Assembly: GCA_016710585.1 (NCBI GenBank)
Contig: JADJVN010000002.1
Coordinates: 1 to 64,000, forward strand
Reading direction: 5' to 3'
Source: Saprospiraceae bacterium
GTDB lineage: Bacteria > Bacteroidota > Bacteroidia > Chitinophagales > Saprospiraceae
DNA: 64,000 bases
The notes under the pieces: model-generated
Databases searched by the model: none
Seen by the model: the letters and a program-made list of their open reading frames with translations, nothing else
What the model was told of the DNA's origin: nothing
Shown here: positions 8,704 to 18,286 of the stretch, one piece after another
Layout: each line of letters opens with the position of its first letter
How positions within the stretch are numbered: position 1 is the first letter of the stretch
Program-made: the position numbers and the translations under genes

Positions 8704-9753
8704 ATGAAAAACAGAAAATTTAAGTCAGAGTTTTATATACTATGTTTACTTGTCGTAATTATTCTGGTATCCTGCAGTGATAAGGGTGACGATATGACAA
8801 ATCCTTCAAACAATTATGATATTTATATTTGTGGAGAAGGGCCAGATGGACTAAGTTATTGGAAAAATGATGTTCCAGTAGTATTGGCTAATCAATTCGG
8901 AATTGAATCATCAGATATTTTTCTAAGTGAAGGCATTGTGTATTGTGTTTCGAATGATTTTAATAAAGCATATACTGTGCAATATTGGAAAGATAAGAAT
9001 TCCATATTTTTGGATAGTAATAATTTTTGTAGAAGTTCAGCTATTTATGTTGAGAACAGTAATATTTATGTTGTTGGATCTTTTTACAATCGTGGAAAAA
9101 GAGAAGCTGGTTATTGGAAAAATAGTATAAAAATACCACTGCAACCTGTTATAAATAATAATAGTCCTGCTTCACTAGCAAGTGATGTTATTGTACACAA
9201 TGGGGATGTTTATATAACTGGAGGTATCAGCGATAAAGGAGCAGTCTACTGGAAAAATGGAGAAGCGATTACTCTCGAAAATAATGATCCCTATAATTCT
9301 ATAGCATATAAAATATTTTTAGATGAAAGTGATATATATATTTGTGGCTATATCGGTAATAAAGCAGTTTATTGGAAAAATGGTTCACTGAATTACTTAT
9401 CTGGAGGTGTAAATAATACTGTAGCATATTCAATTTTTGTAAAGGATAGCATTATTCATCTAGTTGGGATTGAAAAAGATAAAAGTAGTATGAGCAAGGC
9501 TGTTTATTGGAAAAATGGTCAATTTCAATATCTAAGTGGAAGTATTTCGACTGCAGAAGATATAGTCATTGTTGATCAAGATGTATATATAACAGGGGAT
9601 GTAGTCAAAGCAAATAACGATTCAAAAGCAGTATATTGGAAGAATGGTGTAGAGCATACACTTGCAGATGTTGGTTATGCTACATCAATTTTGCTGTTAA
9701 AAAGTAGATATACTTTATATTCCTCAAACTACTACTTATCACTTTTAGTCTGA
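8704..9753 (+). CDS. YWKNG-repeat lipoprotein
   Basis: 349 residues with a lipoprotein signal (ILVSC at about 20-24). The mature protein consists of about seven repeats of 40-50 residues. Each carries a (V/G)YWKNG-type motif followed by a short strand, and then a strand such as DIYICGYIGNKAVYWKNG or DVYITGGISDKGAVYWKNG. This periodicity suggests a beta-propeller or solenoid on the outer-membrane surface. The last 20 residues do not fit the repeat and may reflect a frameshift near 9690. Two decayed copies of its 5' half lie at 14655-15026 and 17348-17712 inside the IS-flanking repeats. No assigned function. Confidence 0.7.
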   Translation: MKNRKFKSEFYILCLLVVIILVSCSDKGDDMTNPSNNYDIYICGEGPDGLSYWKNDVPVVLANQFGIESSDIFLSEGIVYCVSNDFNKAYTVQYWKDKNSIFLDSNNFCRSSAIYVENSNIYVVGSFYNRGKREAGYWKNSIKIPLQPVINNNSPASLASDVIVHNGDVYITGGISDKGAVYWKNGEAITLENNDPYNSIAYKIFLDESDIYICGYIGNKAVYWKNGSLNYLSGGVNNTVAYSIFVKDSIIHLVGIEKDKSSMSKAVYWKNGQFQYLSGSISTAEDIVIVDQDVYITGDVVKANNDSKAVYWKNGVEHTLADVGYATSILLLKSRYTLYSSNYYLSLLV

Positions 9754-9831
9754 CATAGAAATCGATGTGTAATGTACTTCCATCCTGAAAACCTTATTAT
9801 GATAAATATCTATCTATCCAGCTTCAGATAT

Positions 9832-9850
9832 AAGCCCACTCAGCGGGCTT
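9832..9850 (+). terminator. Possible terminator hairpin after the YWKNG lipoprotein
   Basis: AAGCCC-ACTCAGC-GGGCTT forms a six-pair stem in otherwise AT-rich DNA about 80 bases after the stop at 9753. No T-run follows directly, so the assignment is tentative. Confidence 0.35.
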
Positions 9851-10002
9851 CAAACTTATTTATGTAATACATCCAACCCGTTGTGTTAGGACTAATCAGG
9901 TCACTTAAGATCTGGGTAGAATATAAATTTTTTCTTCTAAAAAGTATTCTTGACATGAATTTAGAAATAAATTTGCATATTGTATAAATAATTTCTATTT
10001 TT

Positions 10003-10016
10003 GGGGTACAAATTAT
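10003..10016 (+). promoter_or_regulatory. GGGGTAC motif in the gap before TPR-CHAT copy 2
   Basis: GGGGTACAAATTAT in the same orientation as the downstream CHAT gene, but 520 bases from its ATG. Core and A/T-rich tail match the other occurrences. Confidence 0.35.
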
Positions 10017-10526
10017 TAAATACCTACTAAGTCAACAATGTTTTTATCTGACCAAATATTCAAGCAAATGTTAACTGGATGGAATTTTGAAACTTAAATT
10101 TGAAGAACTGTTAGCTGAATATTTACAAATTTAGACTAAGTATATAGAACAAATTATGAGCTATTTATTTATTATATGAGAGATGTATCTAACTATTATG
10201 GAAAATACTTTGAAATGGTGCAATTAAAATAAAAGGTGAATTAAATCTCAAAACGAAATTATATGATTGAATAAATATTATTTTAGAATTAACTTTGAAT
10301 TAGAAGATTAATGTACAATTACTTGCATTCTGAATCACGTTGTAAGTGAAGGTTCGAATTCTAGTTTGTGATATAGATTAGATGCAAATTCATTTCCCCT
10401 AATTTAATTTTCTCATCTCAGGTTTTTTTTTGATAGTATTATAGTCAGAATAATGTAAAAGTGTAAGGTTAAATAATTTATAAATATTCTATTATTTTAA
10501 AATATAAAAGTCAAATTATTATACAA

Positions 10527-13500
10527 ATGATCGATAAATTACGAATAGCAATTATTTTCTTTTTTGGGACGAGCACAATTCTAAATTCCCAGAAAAATGA
10601 TACAATAGAAATAGGTAAACAAATTGATAGTATATTAAATGTTTATGAGATTGAGTTTAACAAAAAACCAACAGAACACACATTAATGCAAATTGAAAAT
10701 ATATATAAAAGAAATGTTACCTATTTTGGTAAATATAATCAGCGAAGTGATAAAATTATTTATTTAATGGGGAAATTGGCAAAGTCTTTAAGAAAGGATA
10801 GTATTGCTAGGTATACTTTATCAGAATTATTGGATATTAGAGATGTATTATACGGACATTTTTCAAGTGAAGTAGCTGAAGCCTATAGAATAAATGCCGC
10901 ATTTTATTTTTCAAATAATGAAATGTTGAATTCACTTACTTCTTTACAAACATGTATTGATATTTTTAACAAAATTCCCGATACTAATTCAATTTCCTTG
11001 GCAAAAGCATTAACTTTATATGGAGTTTTAATGAAGCAAAATAATGATCTATTGCCAGCAAAAAAATGTTATCTTCAAGCTTTAAATATTTATAAATTGA
11101 ATAGTTTAGATTCAACTTCTGATTATATTGGATGTTTAGGTAATCTTGGAAATGTAGAATCTAAATTAATGAATTATGATTCAGCTACTTTCTATTTAAT
11201 GCTAGCAAAAAAAATGGCATTAAACTATTTGGGAATAAATTCTGAATTGTATAAAAGTATATATAGCAATTTAACAGCTATGTTATTTAGCCAGGGTAAA
11301 TTCGCTGAAACACAGAATATTCTAGAGGAACAGTGTTTAAACTTTAAACCAAAGGATTTTGAGTTCCTGTTAAATGTAAGCTCAGTGATTAACTTAATCA
11401 CATTATATTTGGAATATACGGATCTAAATAAAGTTGATTCATTGTTTAATATATTAAATAGCAATGTTGATGAATTGATATTGATGGAAAACCCTTATTT
11501 TATTATGAATAAGGGTCGCTATTATACAAAAATTCAGAATTTCGATTTTGCAGAATTTTACTTTAAGAAAGGTATTGACTTATGTAATGAAAAATTTAGT
11601 CACGAAGTGCTATTAAAAAAATGGTATTTTAATAATTTGTCCGTATTATACTCTAATACGGGGAAGATTAACGAAGCAATACTTACTTTAAGACAGAATA
11701 ACCTAGATATTAAATCTACTAAATATGTAGATACGCTAGAGTTAATAAAAAATTTTAATAACTTTGGAGCTCAATATTTAAAGCTTTCGAATTACAATTT
11801 GTCCAAAATTTATTTGGATTCAAGCCTATTGTTATTCAATAGTTGTGAGATTAAAGACACAATATTATATATTAATTTATTGAATAATTTAGGTAAAGTA
11901 AGGTGGTATTTTGATTATAATGATTCTGAAAATTTATTTCTTCAGGCTTACGGACTTAGTAAAGCCAAAGGTTCACGAGAAATTTTGCTGCATTGTACAT
12001 CAACATTGTATAATTATTACCTAAATATAAATAAAACAACAAATAGTGAAAAATTTGGTGAAAAGTTGATGGATTTGCTTGAGGAGGATATTAATTTAAT
12101 GCTTATATCTTTCTCTGAAGAGACAGTATTAAATTATATGCTTAAAATGGATTCCTATTTTGATCTTTTATATTCAGCAATAGTTAGGGAAGATATTTCT
12201 GATCAATTTAAAAAACACGTTTGTAGTTTTGGGGCACAATATAAAAATTTATTATTAAACTATAAAATATTATTGAACAATAGTGTTTATAATAAATCTG
12301 AAAATGTAGTTAATGAGTCAAGACGCATTAAGTTTGAATTAGCATTTCTTAGAAGCAAGTTGCAATCGGGGAATTTAAATGTTAGTAAAATTGAGGAAAT
12401 TGAAAATGGGATAAATATTAGAGAAAGAGAATTGTACAATTTAAAAATTGATTCTATTATTGGTTTAAAAGCTAATGAAATAAGCGTCAATAATATGAAA
12501 AAAGATGAAGCTTTTTTAGAGTTTATTAAATATAAGAAGTATGGAGTAAATATGGAAAGAGATACCGACCAATATTATGGAGTAATAATATATAATAGTA
12601 GTATTGTATCTCCAATTATAATTGATTTAGGAAAGATTGATTGCAGTCTTAGTAAATCTATAAATGTTAGAGAAAATATTTCTTTAAATTACGGGGACAA
12701 TTCAAAGTCAAATTATCATTATCTTTTGAAAAGATTTGAAACCAGTAAGTATTTATTTAAGTGGAGTAAAAGTTATACTATAGCCCAATTGGGACTATAA
12801 GTGAGTTAAATTTAGGAGCTATAAAACTCAGTAAAAATTGTTATCTCATGGACAGTTTTGAATTAATTAATCAAGTAGTACGAAATTTGACCTTAATTGA
12901 AGAGACTGATTTTAAGATGAAAAATAATAATGCACTCATTCTTGGTGGATTAAACTATGATTATTCTGATTCCATTAAGAACAAGGAAAATTGGCCATAT
13001 GGGATAGCAGAAGTTAGCGTTCACAATACAAGAGGCAAAAGTAATCAATGGATGTATTTGCCTGGCACTAAAGAGGAAGCAGAAAATATACACCGAAAAT
13101 TATTGAATAGTGGCTTTGAGTCTAATTTGTGGTGTGAGGGGATGGCAACTGAATTTAATTTTAAACAACAATGCAAAAAAGAGTATTCACCTATAATAAT
13201 TCATATCGCCACTCACGCCTTTTATTTATCAGAATCAAATGAAGCTTTACACCCATTAATGAAATCAGGATTAATTTTGGCTGGAGCTAACAGTGCATGG
13301 TCAAGTAATGTTGCTATAACGGGAAGTGACAATGGTATTTTAACTTCATATGAAATTGCCCAATTGAATTTATCTTCGACAGAACTTGTAATACTTTCTG
13401 CATGCAATTCTGGGATTGGGGATATAAAAGGAAGTGAGGGGATATATGGATTACAACGAGCATTTAAAATAGCAGGAGTAAAATATATTATAATGAGTTT

Positions 13501-13666
13501 ATGGCCTGTACCCGATAAAGCTACAAATGAACTTATGACATTGTTTTATGAGTTTTGGATGGAAGATAAACATAATATAAGAACTGCTCTAACTAAGGCT
13601 CAAAAACAAATCAGAATAAAATATCCTGATCCTTATTACTGGGCAGGTTTTGAATTAGTCGAATAA
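10527..13666 (+). CDS. Exported TPR-CHAT protein (caspase-like), copy 2, frameshifted
   Basis: The first part (10527-12800) encodes a signal peptide (MIDKLRIAIIFFFGTSTILNSQ) and a long TPR-type array. The second frame carries the CHAT domain to 13666. The break lies about 12735-12780: the downstream frame read backwards continues as SPIGTISELNLGAIKLSKN, which aligns with SPSGLLHRINLAAIKYGKR of copy 1. Total length is about 1,046 residues. The dyad His lies in HIATHAFYLS and the Cys in VILSACNSGIGD. The Gly that normally follows the catalytic His (HG) is Ala here, so activity may differ from copy 1. The break may be sequencing error or real. A lipoprotein gene follows at 13817. Confidence 0.75.
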
Positions 13667-13700
13667 AAGATTTATTAGATTATATATTTATTTGTTTAGA

Positions 13701-13713
13701 GGGGTACTAATAT
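13701..13713 (+). promoter_or_regulatory. GGGGTAC motif upstream of the 13817 lipoprotein
   Basis: GGGGTACTAATAT, 104 bases before the ATG. The flanking sequence resembles that around 7338, including a shared GTCCAAT stretch about 60 bases downstream. Confidence 0.45.
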
Positions 13714-13816
13714 ATTGTTGATGGCTCTAATGGGAAATAATAAGTGGATTTAGAAATTGTTGTCCAATCTATCAAGAATAATTTTCTAATTTAAGTTTTA
13801 TTTTAAAATTTATTTT

Positions 13817-14554
13817 ATGAAAAAACTAATTTTGCATTTCGTATTGATTGCAGCATTTATGGTTGCCAGTTGTTCAATTCCAGAAATGGTAATTTCTGAA
13901 GAATTGAAATCAAGTTCGACTATTCTACCGATTTCTGGGGGTAAGTTTTTATTTGGAAAAAAGTTGCAAATAGGAGAGTATGAGCTAATGGATATTAAGA
14001 GAGGAACGATACATACAAAATCTCAAGAAGCTTTATTTTCTTCAAGTAAATATTCTAATTCAAGTCAAAAAATAAGTTTTACAATAAAGGATCCAGAAAA
14101 GTTGGAGGCTAATATATTAGCATTCAGTAACTTTGAAAAAGAAGAACGTAAGTTGTTCCCAGTCCTAGACCAATCCAAAAATCCAATTATGAGTATTAAA
14201 TCCAAAAGCCAATTTTATGGTTTTATTTATTTAAATAATGAAGATTCAACAAAATGGGAATTCAATTTTGAAAATGTTGATGGCTTATTCAAATATGGAT
14301 TTTTCGGCAATGCTATCGATAGTGGAACCAATGAAATTCAAGTTAAAGGAATAAATAAGGCAGTTGGGCAATTAAAATATGCACTTGCTGGTAATCTTGG
14401 TTTTGAATATAGTTTGAATGGTCAAACTATTGCAGCATTCTCTTTGAATAATCGTAGAATACTTTATTTGAGCAATAATATTTCCAATGAGCTAAAAATA
14501 GTAGTACTTGGTTTATCAGCTGCAATTCTCATTCGAAGCGATTTGGAGTTGTAG
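13817..14554 (+). CDS. Lipoprotein of unknown function downstream of TPR-CHAT copy 2
   Basis: 245 residues, beginning MKKLILHFVLIAAFMVASC, a strong lipoprotein signal. The mature part is beta-rich with no motif I recognise. The C-terminus has a hydrophobic patch (LKIVVLGLSAAILIRSDLEL) that could be a final strand or a membrane segment. The last 12 codons lie inside the left copy of the IS-flanking repeat. A diverged copy of this 3' end (ILIRNDLDL) recurs right after the insertion sequence, at 17216-17245. That suggests the insertion target lay in this gene and the duplication left a complete copy. Confidence 0.65.
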   Translation: MKKLILHFVLIAAFMVASCSIPEMVISEELKSSSTILPISGGKFLFGKKLQIGEYELMDIKRGTIHTKSQEALFSSSKYSNSSQKISFTIKDPEKLEANILAFSNFEKEERKLFPVLDQSKNPIMSIKSKSQFYGFIYLNNEDSTKWEFNFENVDGLFKYGFFGNAIDSGTNEIQVKGINKAVGQLKYALAGNLGFEYSLNGQTIAAFSLNNRRILYLSNNISNELKIVVLGLSAAILIRSDLEL

Positions 14555-14654
14555 TATTAAAAATTAAAGTATGATCAATTTAGAGTTCTTAACTAAGAAG
14601 TTTAAATATAACTCTAATCAATGTTAAATTTTAATAATTAATTTGAAAAAATCT

Positions 14655-15026
14655 CTAAAAGAGACAGAAAATATAAATCAAAATTTCATTATCTATATTT
14701 TTTACTTATAGTAATAGTAATGCTATCATGCAGTGTTAAGGCAGATGATTTTTCGGAAAAACAAGTAATTTTGACTTTTATATTTTTGGTAACGGACTGG
14801 ATAGGCTTAGTTAGTGGAAAAATGATGTTCCAGAAGTATTGGCTATTCAATTCGGAATTGTATCACCAGATATTTTTCTAAGAGAAGGCAATGTGTATTG
14901 TGTTTCGAATGATTTTAATAAAGCACATACTGTGCAATATTGGAAAGACAAGAATTCCATTTTTTGAGATAGTAATAATTTTTGCAGTAGTTCAGCTATT
15001 TTTGTTGAGAACAATAATGTTTATGA
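14655..15026 (+). pseudogene. Decayed 5' half of a YWKNG lipoprotein (left copy)
   Basis: The sequence follows the first 110 codons of the 8704 gene closely (for example TTTTTCTAAG, GTGTATTGTGTTTCGAATG and GCAATATTGGAAAGA are all present). It has lost the start codon, carries frameshifts in the linker after the lipid Cys, and stops after the third repeat. It is dead. A near-identical decayed copy lies at 17348-17712, so decay mostly predates the duplication. Confidence 0.8.
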
Positions 15027-15117
15027 TCGTAAGTAGAATAAATATTAATTTATATCTCATTTTTTTTTGAATAAATTGAGTTCTAAAAAAACTTAGTAGA
15101 TTTTTTTGTACAGGATC

Positions 15118-15603
15118 CTATTCACATTCCCATTTCAGTTTTATTTCTTGATTAATGAATAAACTTGAGATCACGATACTATCAATATTTCCATATGTAT
15201 CTCTTCGTGGTTTTGAAATATCTATTCCGAAAAAGGATAGTTTTCTATTTCAATCTTCATTGGTGTGTTTTTAGTTAATACTCCAGTTTTAATTGAGGAA
15301 ATTCATTGTCATTAAAGTAAGGGGGGAATTAAACATCCTGTATACTGTCATTTCCATATTTAGTTTTATCTCTTTCAGATAATCCAATTTGGGAACTTGA
15401 TTCACTTTGGTAATATGTGATCAGTTCAGTATAGGATTTGATTTAGTGGTTTGAAGATATGTTTATGTACTTTTTCTACATTGCCGATATTGTTCCAAAA
15501 TAGGCTGTCTTTCTCATTTAGAATTCCATCAATATAACTTCTTTCTTAGAATTAATCGATTCAACTCATAATGAAATTTAAAGATCTTGCTTTGATCAAT
15601 TTT
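15118..15603 (-). pseudogene. Truncated 3' part of the 18593 lipoprotein, cut by the IS
   Basis: On the minus strand this equals the last 160 or so codons of the lipoprotein gene that is complete on the other side of the IS. It starts abruptly at the IS end. It carries extra indels (one fewer A in a run near 15230, an extra G in GGGGGG near 15325) and so has drifted as dead sequence. Confidence 0.8.
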
Positions 15604-15616
15604 CCCGACTTGTCCC
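15604..15616 (+). repeat. Left terminal inverted repeat of the IS
   Basis: CCCGACTTGTCCC, 12 of 13 bases matching the right end read inward. The transposase stop codon lies only two bases inside it. Confidence 0.8.
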
Positions 15617-15618
15617 TT

Positions 15619-17103
15619 TTAGTGCGGAGGAAATAATTTTAGGATTAATTCATTCATTTTGGAGGTGGTTTTTGCATTAATCGTTAATATCCGATCAGTT
15701 ACTTGATTATGAATCTCTCCATCAACATTTTTCTTAGATTCATCAATAAATTTTTTTATCGAGATGCCTGTTTTTAGTTCAATATGTTTTGAAATTACAA
15801 GTGCTATAAAACATATTAGCATATGGAGCTTTATGGGTTCTTCTTTAAAATGAAAAATAGGTCTTGTTTGTAGGTCGTTTTTTGATATTCTAAATGCTTG
15901 TTCAATTCTGTAGAGTTCGTGATATCTATCTATGATCATCTCATTGTTTGCTTCGTTTTCTTGTAGATTAGTATAGTAACCTTTAATTCCTAATAGCTTT
16001 CTATTTTTATCAATTAACGCCTCGTTGAGTGATATTTTTGTATCTTTAAGTTGTGTAAATTTTAGCTTTTTGCCTTTGGATGGTTTTTCTACTACCAACT
16101 TAGCTTTTTCAATTTGCTTTTCCATTTCATATTTATCCTTTCGATATCTGATAGAAGAATAACTACATATTAAATATCCATTGTCAGTTTTTATTCTTAT
16201 GCTTTTTCTGTCTTCTCTAATAATACTTCTGTCAATTTGATCTAGTAAAGCAGATGACACATTTCCAAGCCTTGCACCAACGATATAGCTAATTTTATTT
16301 TGTATTAATTGCTCTATGTTTTCTGTACTTATCATTGCTGCATCTGCGACTACCGTAAAAGTCTTTACCTTGTTTTTTTCTATAAATTTTGTAATAGTAG
16401 GGATTATCGTATGTCCCTCAAAGGTATTTCCAGCAAATACTTCATAAGAGACTGGAAAACCTTCTTTACTAACCATTAAGGCTACAAGAATTTGAGGTTG
16501 TTGAGATTTGTTGTCTTTTGAAAATCCATTTTTTCGTAATTCGTCTTCTTCAAATGTTTCAAAGTATAATGTAGTTACATCATAAAATAGAAGATCATAG
16601 TTGAAATCGTATTCCGACTCAACGAATCTGATTATTTTCTTCTCAACATCATTTTTTAATTCAATGCATTTAGGTGCAATCTTGTAATACGTTTTACGAT
16701 TATGTTTTACTCCAAAGAATTGTTCTAAGAGATCTAATGACCTAAGTTTTGATGCTGGCTCAAATATTCTTATTATCACTAGATCATTAAGTAAGCTTGG
16801 TAGTTCTGCTAGACCTAGAATGTCTATTAGTCTGTATACAGTGTCATAAAATAAACGATACTTTATTCCAAGAAAACTGCTATGATTGATTAAAAGCAAA
16901 TTATTAGGGTTTTCATCAGGAAATAAAGATAATTCCCCTACATAGTTTTTAATCCACTCATAAGCCAAAAGTTTTAATTCTCCAAGCTCTTTGCTATCAT
17001 GTGCCGATCCAATATGTTTAAGCACGATAGTTTTATATTTAAAGTAATTGACTACTTGAACAGCCTTGGCTTTTGATCCTGTAGTTATTACTCTAACTTT
17101 CAT
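15619..17103 (-). CDS. DDE transposase, IS4 superfamily, IS1634-like
   Basis: 494 intact residues. The DDE catalytic residues can be placed: D in LLFYDVTTLYFE (about 176), D in TVVADAAMIS (about 255) and E in YRIEQAFRISK (about 405). The last also shows the Y-R-E-K type signature of IS4-group enzymes, followed by RPIFHF as in IS1634 relatives. An insertion domain of beta strands lies between the second D and the E. The enzyme cuts and pastes its element. Length is close to the family norm and no frameshift is seen, so the copy may still be active. The start at 17103 is preceded by about 100 bases to the IS end, with a GGTAA/TTACC stem near 17107. Confidence 0.9.
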   Translation of the reverse strand: MKVRVITTGSKAKAVQVVNYFKYKTIVLKHIGSAHDSKELGELKLLAYEWIKNYVGELSLFPDENPNNLLLINHSSFLGIKYRLFYDTVYRLIDILGLAELPSLLNDLVIIRIFEPASKLRSLDLLEQFFGVKHNRKTYYKIAPKCIELKNDVEKKIIRFVESEYDFNYDLLFYDVTTLYFETFEEDELRKNGFSKDNKSQQPQILVALMVSKEGFPVSYEVFAGNTFEGHTIIPTITKFIEKNKVKTFTVVADAAMISTENIEQLIQNKISYIVGARLGNVSSALLDQIDRSIIREDRKSIRIKTDNGYLICSYSSIRYRKDKYEMEKQIEKAKLVVEKPSKGKKLKFTQLKDTKISLNEALIDKNRKLLGIKGYYTNLQENEANNEMIIDRYHELYRIEQAFRISKNDLQTRPIFHFKEEPIKLHMLICFIALVISKHIELKTGISIKKFIDESKKNVDGEIHNQVTDRILTINAKTTSKMNELILKLFPPH

Positions 17104-17196
17104 TAGGTAAAATTACCCCTTAGTGCGGAATTTTTTATGAAAATTTAAAAAATTTTATTGATTATCAATGTGTTATGGCCGAACTAAATTGAGGTG

Positions 17197-17209
17197 GGAC
17201 AAGTCAGGA
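17197..17209 (-). repeat. Right terminal inverted repeat of the IS
   Basis: Reads CCTGACTTGTCCC on the minus strand. Differs from the left end at one position. Confidence 0.8.
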
Positions 17210-18286
17210 GTTGGAATTCTCATTCGTAATGATTTGGATTTGTAGTATTGTAAAATTAAAGTATGATCAATTTAGAGTTCTTAACTAAGAAGTTTAAGTA
17301 TGACTCTAAACAAAGGTAAATTTTATTAATTAATTTAAAAAATCTCTAAAAGAGACAGAAAATTTAAATCAAAATTTCATATCTATTTTTTTACTTATAG
17401 TAATAGTAATGCTATCATGCAGTGTTAAGGCAGATGATTTTTCGGATAAACAAGTAATTTTGACTTTTATATTTTTGGTAATGGACTGGATAGGCTTAGT
17501 TAGTGGAAAAATAATGTTCCAGAAGTATTGGCTATTCAATTCGGAATTGTATCACCAGATATTTTTCTAAGAGAAGGCAATGTGTATTGTGTTTCGAATG
17601 ATTTTAATAAAGCACATAATGTGCAATATTGGAAAGACAAGAATTCCATTTTTGAGATAGTAATAATTTTTGCAGTAGTTCAGCTATTTTGTTGAGAATA
17701 ATAATGTTTATGATCGCAAGTAGAATAAATATTAATTTATATCTCATTTTTTTGAATAAATTGAGTTCTAAAAAAACTTAGTAGATTTTTTTGTACAGGA
17801 TCCTATTCACATTCCCATTTCAGTTTTATTTCTTGATTAATGAATAAACTTGAGATCACGATACTATCAATATTTCCATATGTATCTCTTCGTGGTTTTG
17901 AAATATCTATTCCGAAAAAAGGATAGTTTTCTATTTCAATCTTCATTGGTGTGTTTTTAGTTAATACTCCAGTTTTAATTGAGGAAATTCATTGTCATTA
18001 AAGTAAGGGGGAATTAACACATCCTGTATACTGTCATTTCCATATTTAGTTTTATCTCTTTCAGATAATCCAATTTGGGAACTTGATTCACTTTGGTAAT
18101 ATGTGATCAGTTCAGTATAGGATTTGATTTGTGGTTTGAAGATTTGTTTATGTACTTTTTCTACATTGCCGATATTGTTCCAAAATAAGCTGTCTTTCTC
18201 ATTTAGAATTCCATCAATATAACTTTCTCTTAGAATTAATCGATTCAACTCATAATGAAATTTAAAGATCTTGCTTTGATCAATTT
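17210..18286. repeat. Right copy of the ~1.08-kb direct repeat flanking the IS
   Basis: Aligns with 14518-15603 from its first base (AGTTGGAATTCTC versus AGCTGCAATTCTC) to its last (GATCAATTT). It is nine bases shorter through small indels. It ends inside the 17961-18593 lipoprotein gene, which continues uninterrupted to the right. Confidence 0.85.
17348..17712 (+). pseudogene. Decayed 5' half of a YWKNG lipoprotein (right copy)
   Basis: Same content and same lesions as 14655-15026, with a few private substitutions and single-base indels. Confidence 0.8.

Larger units (their letters stand above)
9754..10526. other. Long gap before TPR-CHAT copy 2
   Basis: 773 bases without a recognisable gene. 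It holds a G+C-richer hairpin at 9832-9850 and a GGGGTAC motif at 10003, which is 520 bases from the next start, much farther than the other occurrences. The rest is AT-rich with stops in all frames. It may be the eroded remains of a gene that the motif once served. Confidence 0.5.
14518..15603. repeat. Left copy of the ~1.08-kb direct repeat flanking the IS
   Basis: This segment is repeated at 17210-18286 in the same orientation, at roughly 95 percent identity by eye (more divergence in the first 120 bases). Its right edge touches the left inverted repeat of the IS (15604). The first base of the right copy touches the other IS end. Contents: the 3' end of the 13817 lipoprotein, a decayed YWKNG lipoprotein, and the truncated 3' half of the lipoprotein that is complete at 17961-18593. 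This is the layout expected of a very long target-site duplication. Confidence 0.85.
15604..17209. mobile_element. IS1634-family-like insertion sequence (1,606 bp)
   Basis: The element is bounded by 13-bp imperfect inverted repeats, CCCGACTTGTCCC on the left and CCTGACTTGTCCC (read inward from 17209) on the right. It encodes one transposase on the minus strand that fills nearly the whole element. The flanking DNA is a direct repeat of about 1,080 bp that begins and ends exactly at these termini. A subterminal CCCTT-AGTGCGGA sequence occurs both beside the left end and at about 17115-17129, just upstream of the transposase start, and may be a transposase-binding or regulatory site. Confidence 0.85.

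Noticed and set aside
9754..10526. A hidden gene in the long gap
   Set aside because: All six frames are closed at short intervals and no domain similarity was seen; a decayed gene is possible but not shown.
3568..13666. Type III-E CRISPR (TPR-CHAT/gRAMP) system
   Set aside because: No gRAMP, Cas1/2 or array nearby, and the CHAT proteins have signal peptides, so they are exported.
14518..18286. Composite transposon with the 1.08-kb repeats as arms
   Set aside because: The repeats carry no transposase or inverted ends and hold only parts of local genes; the single IS lies between them, which fits a target duplication.
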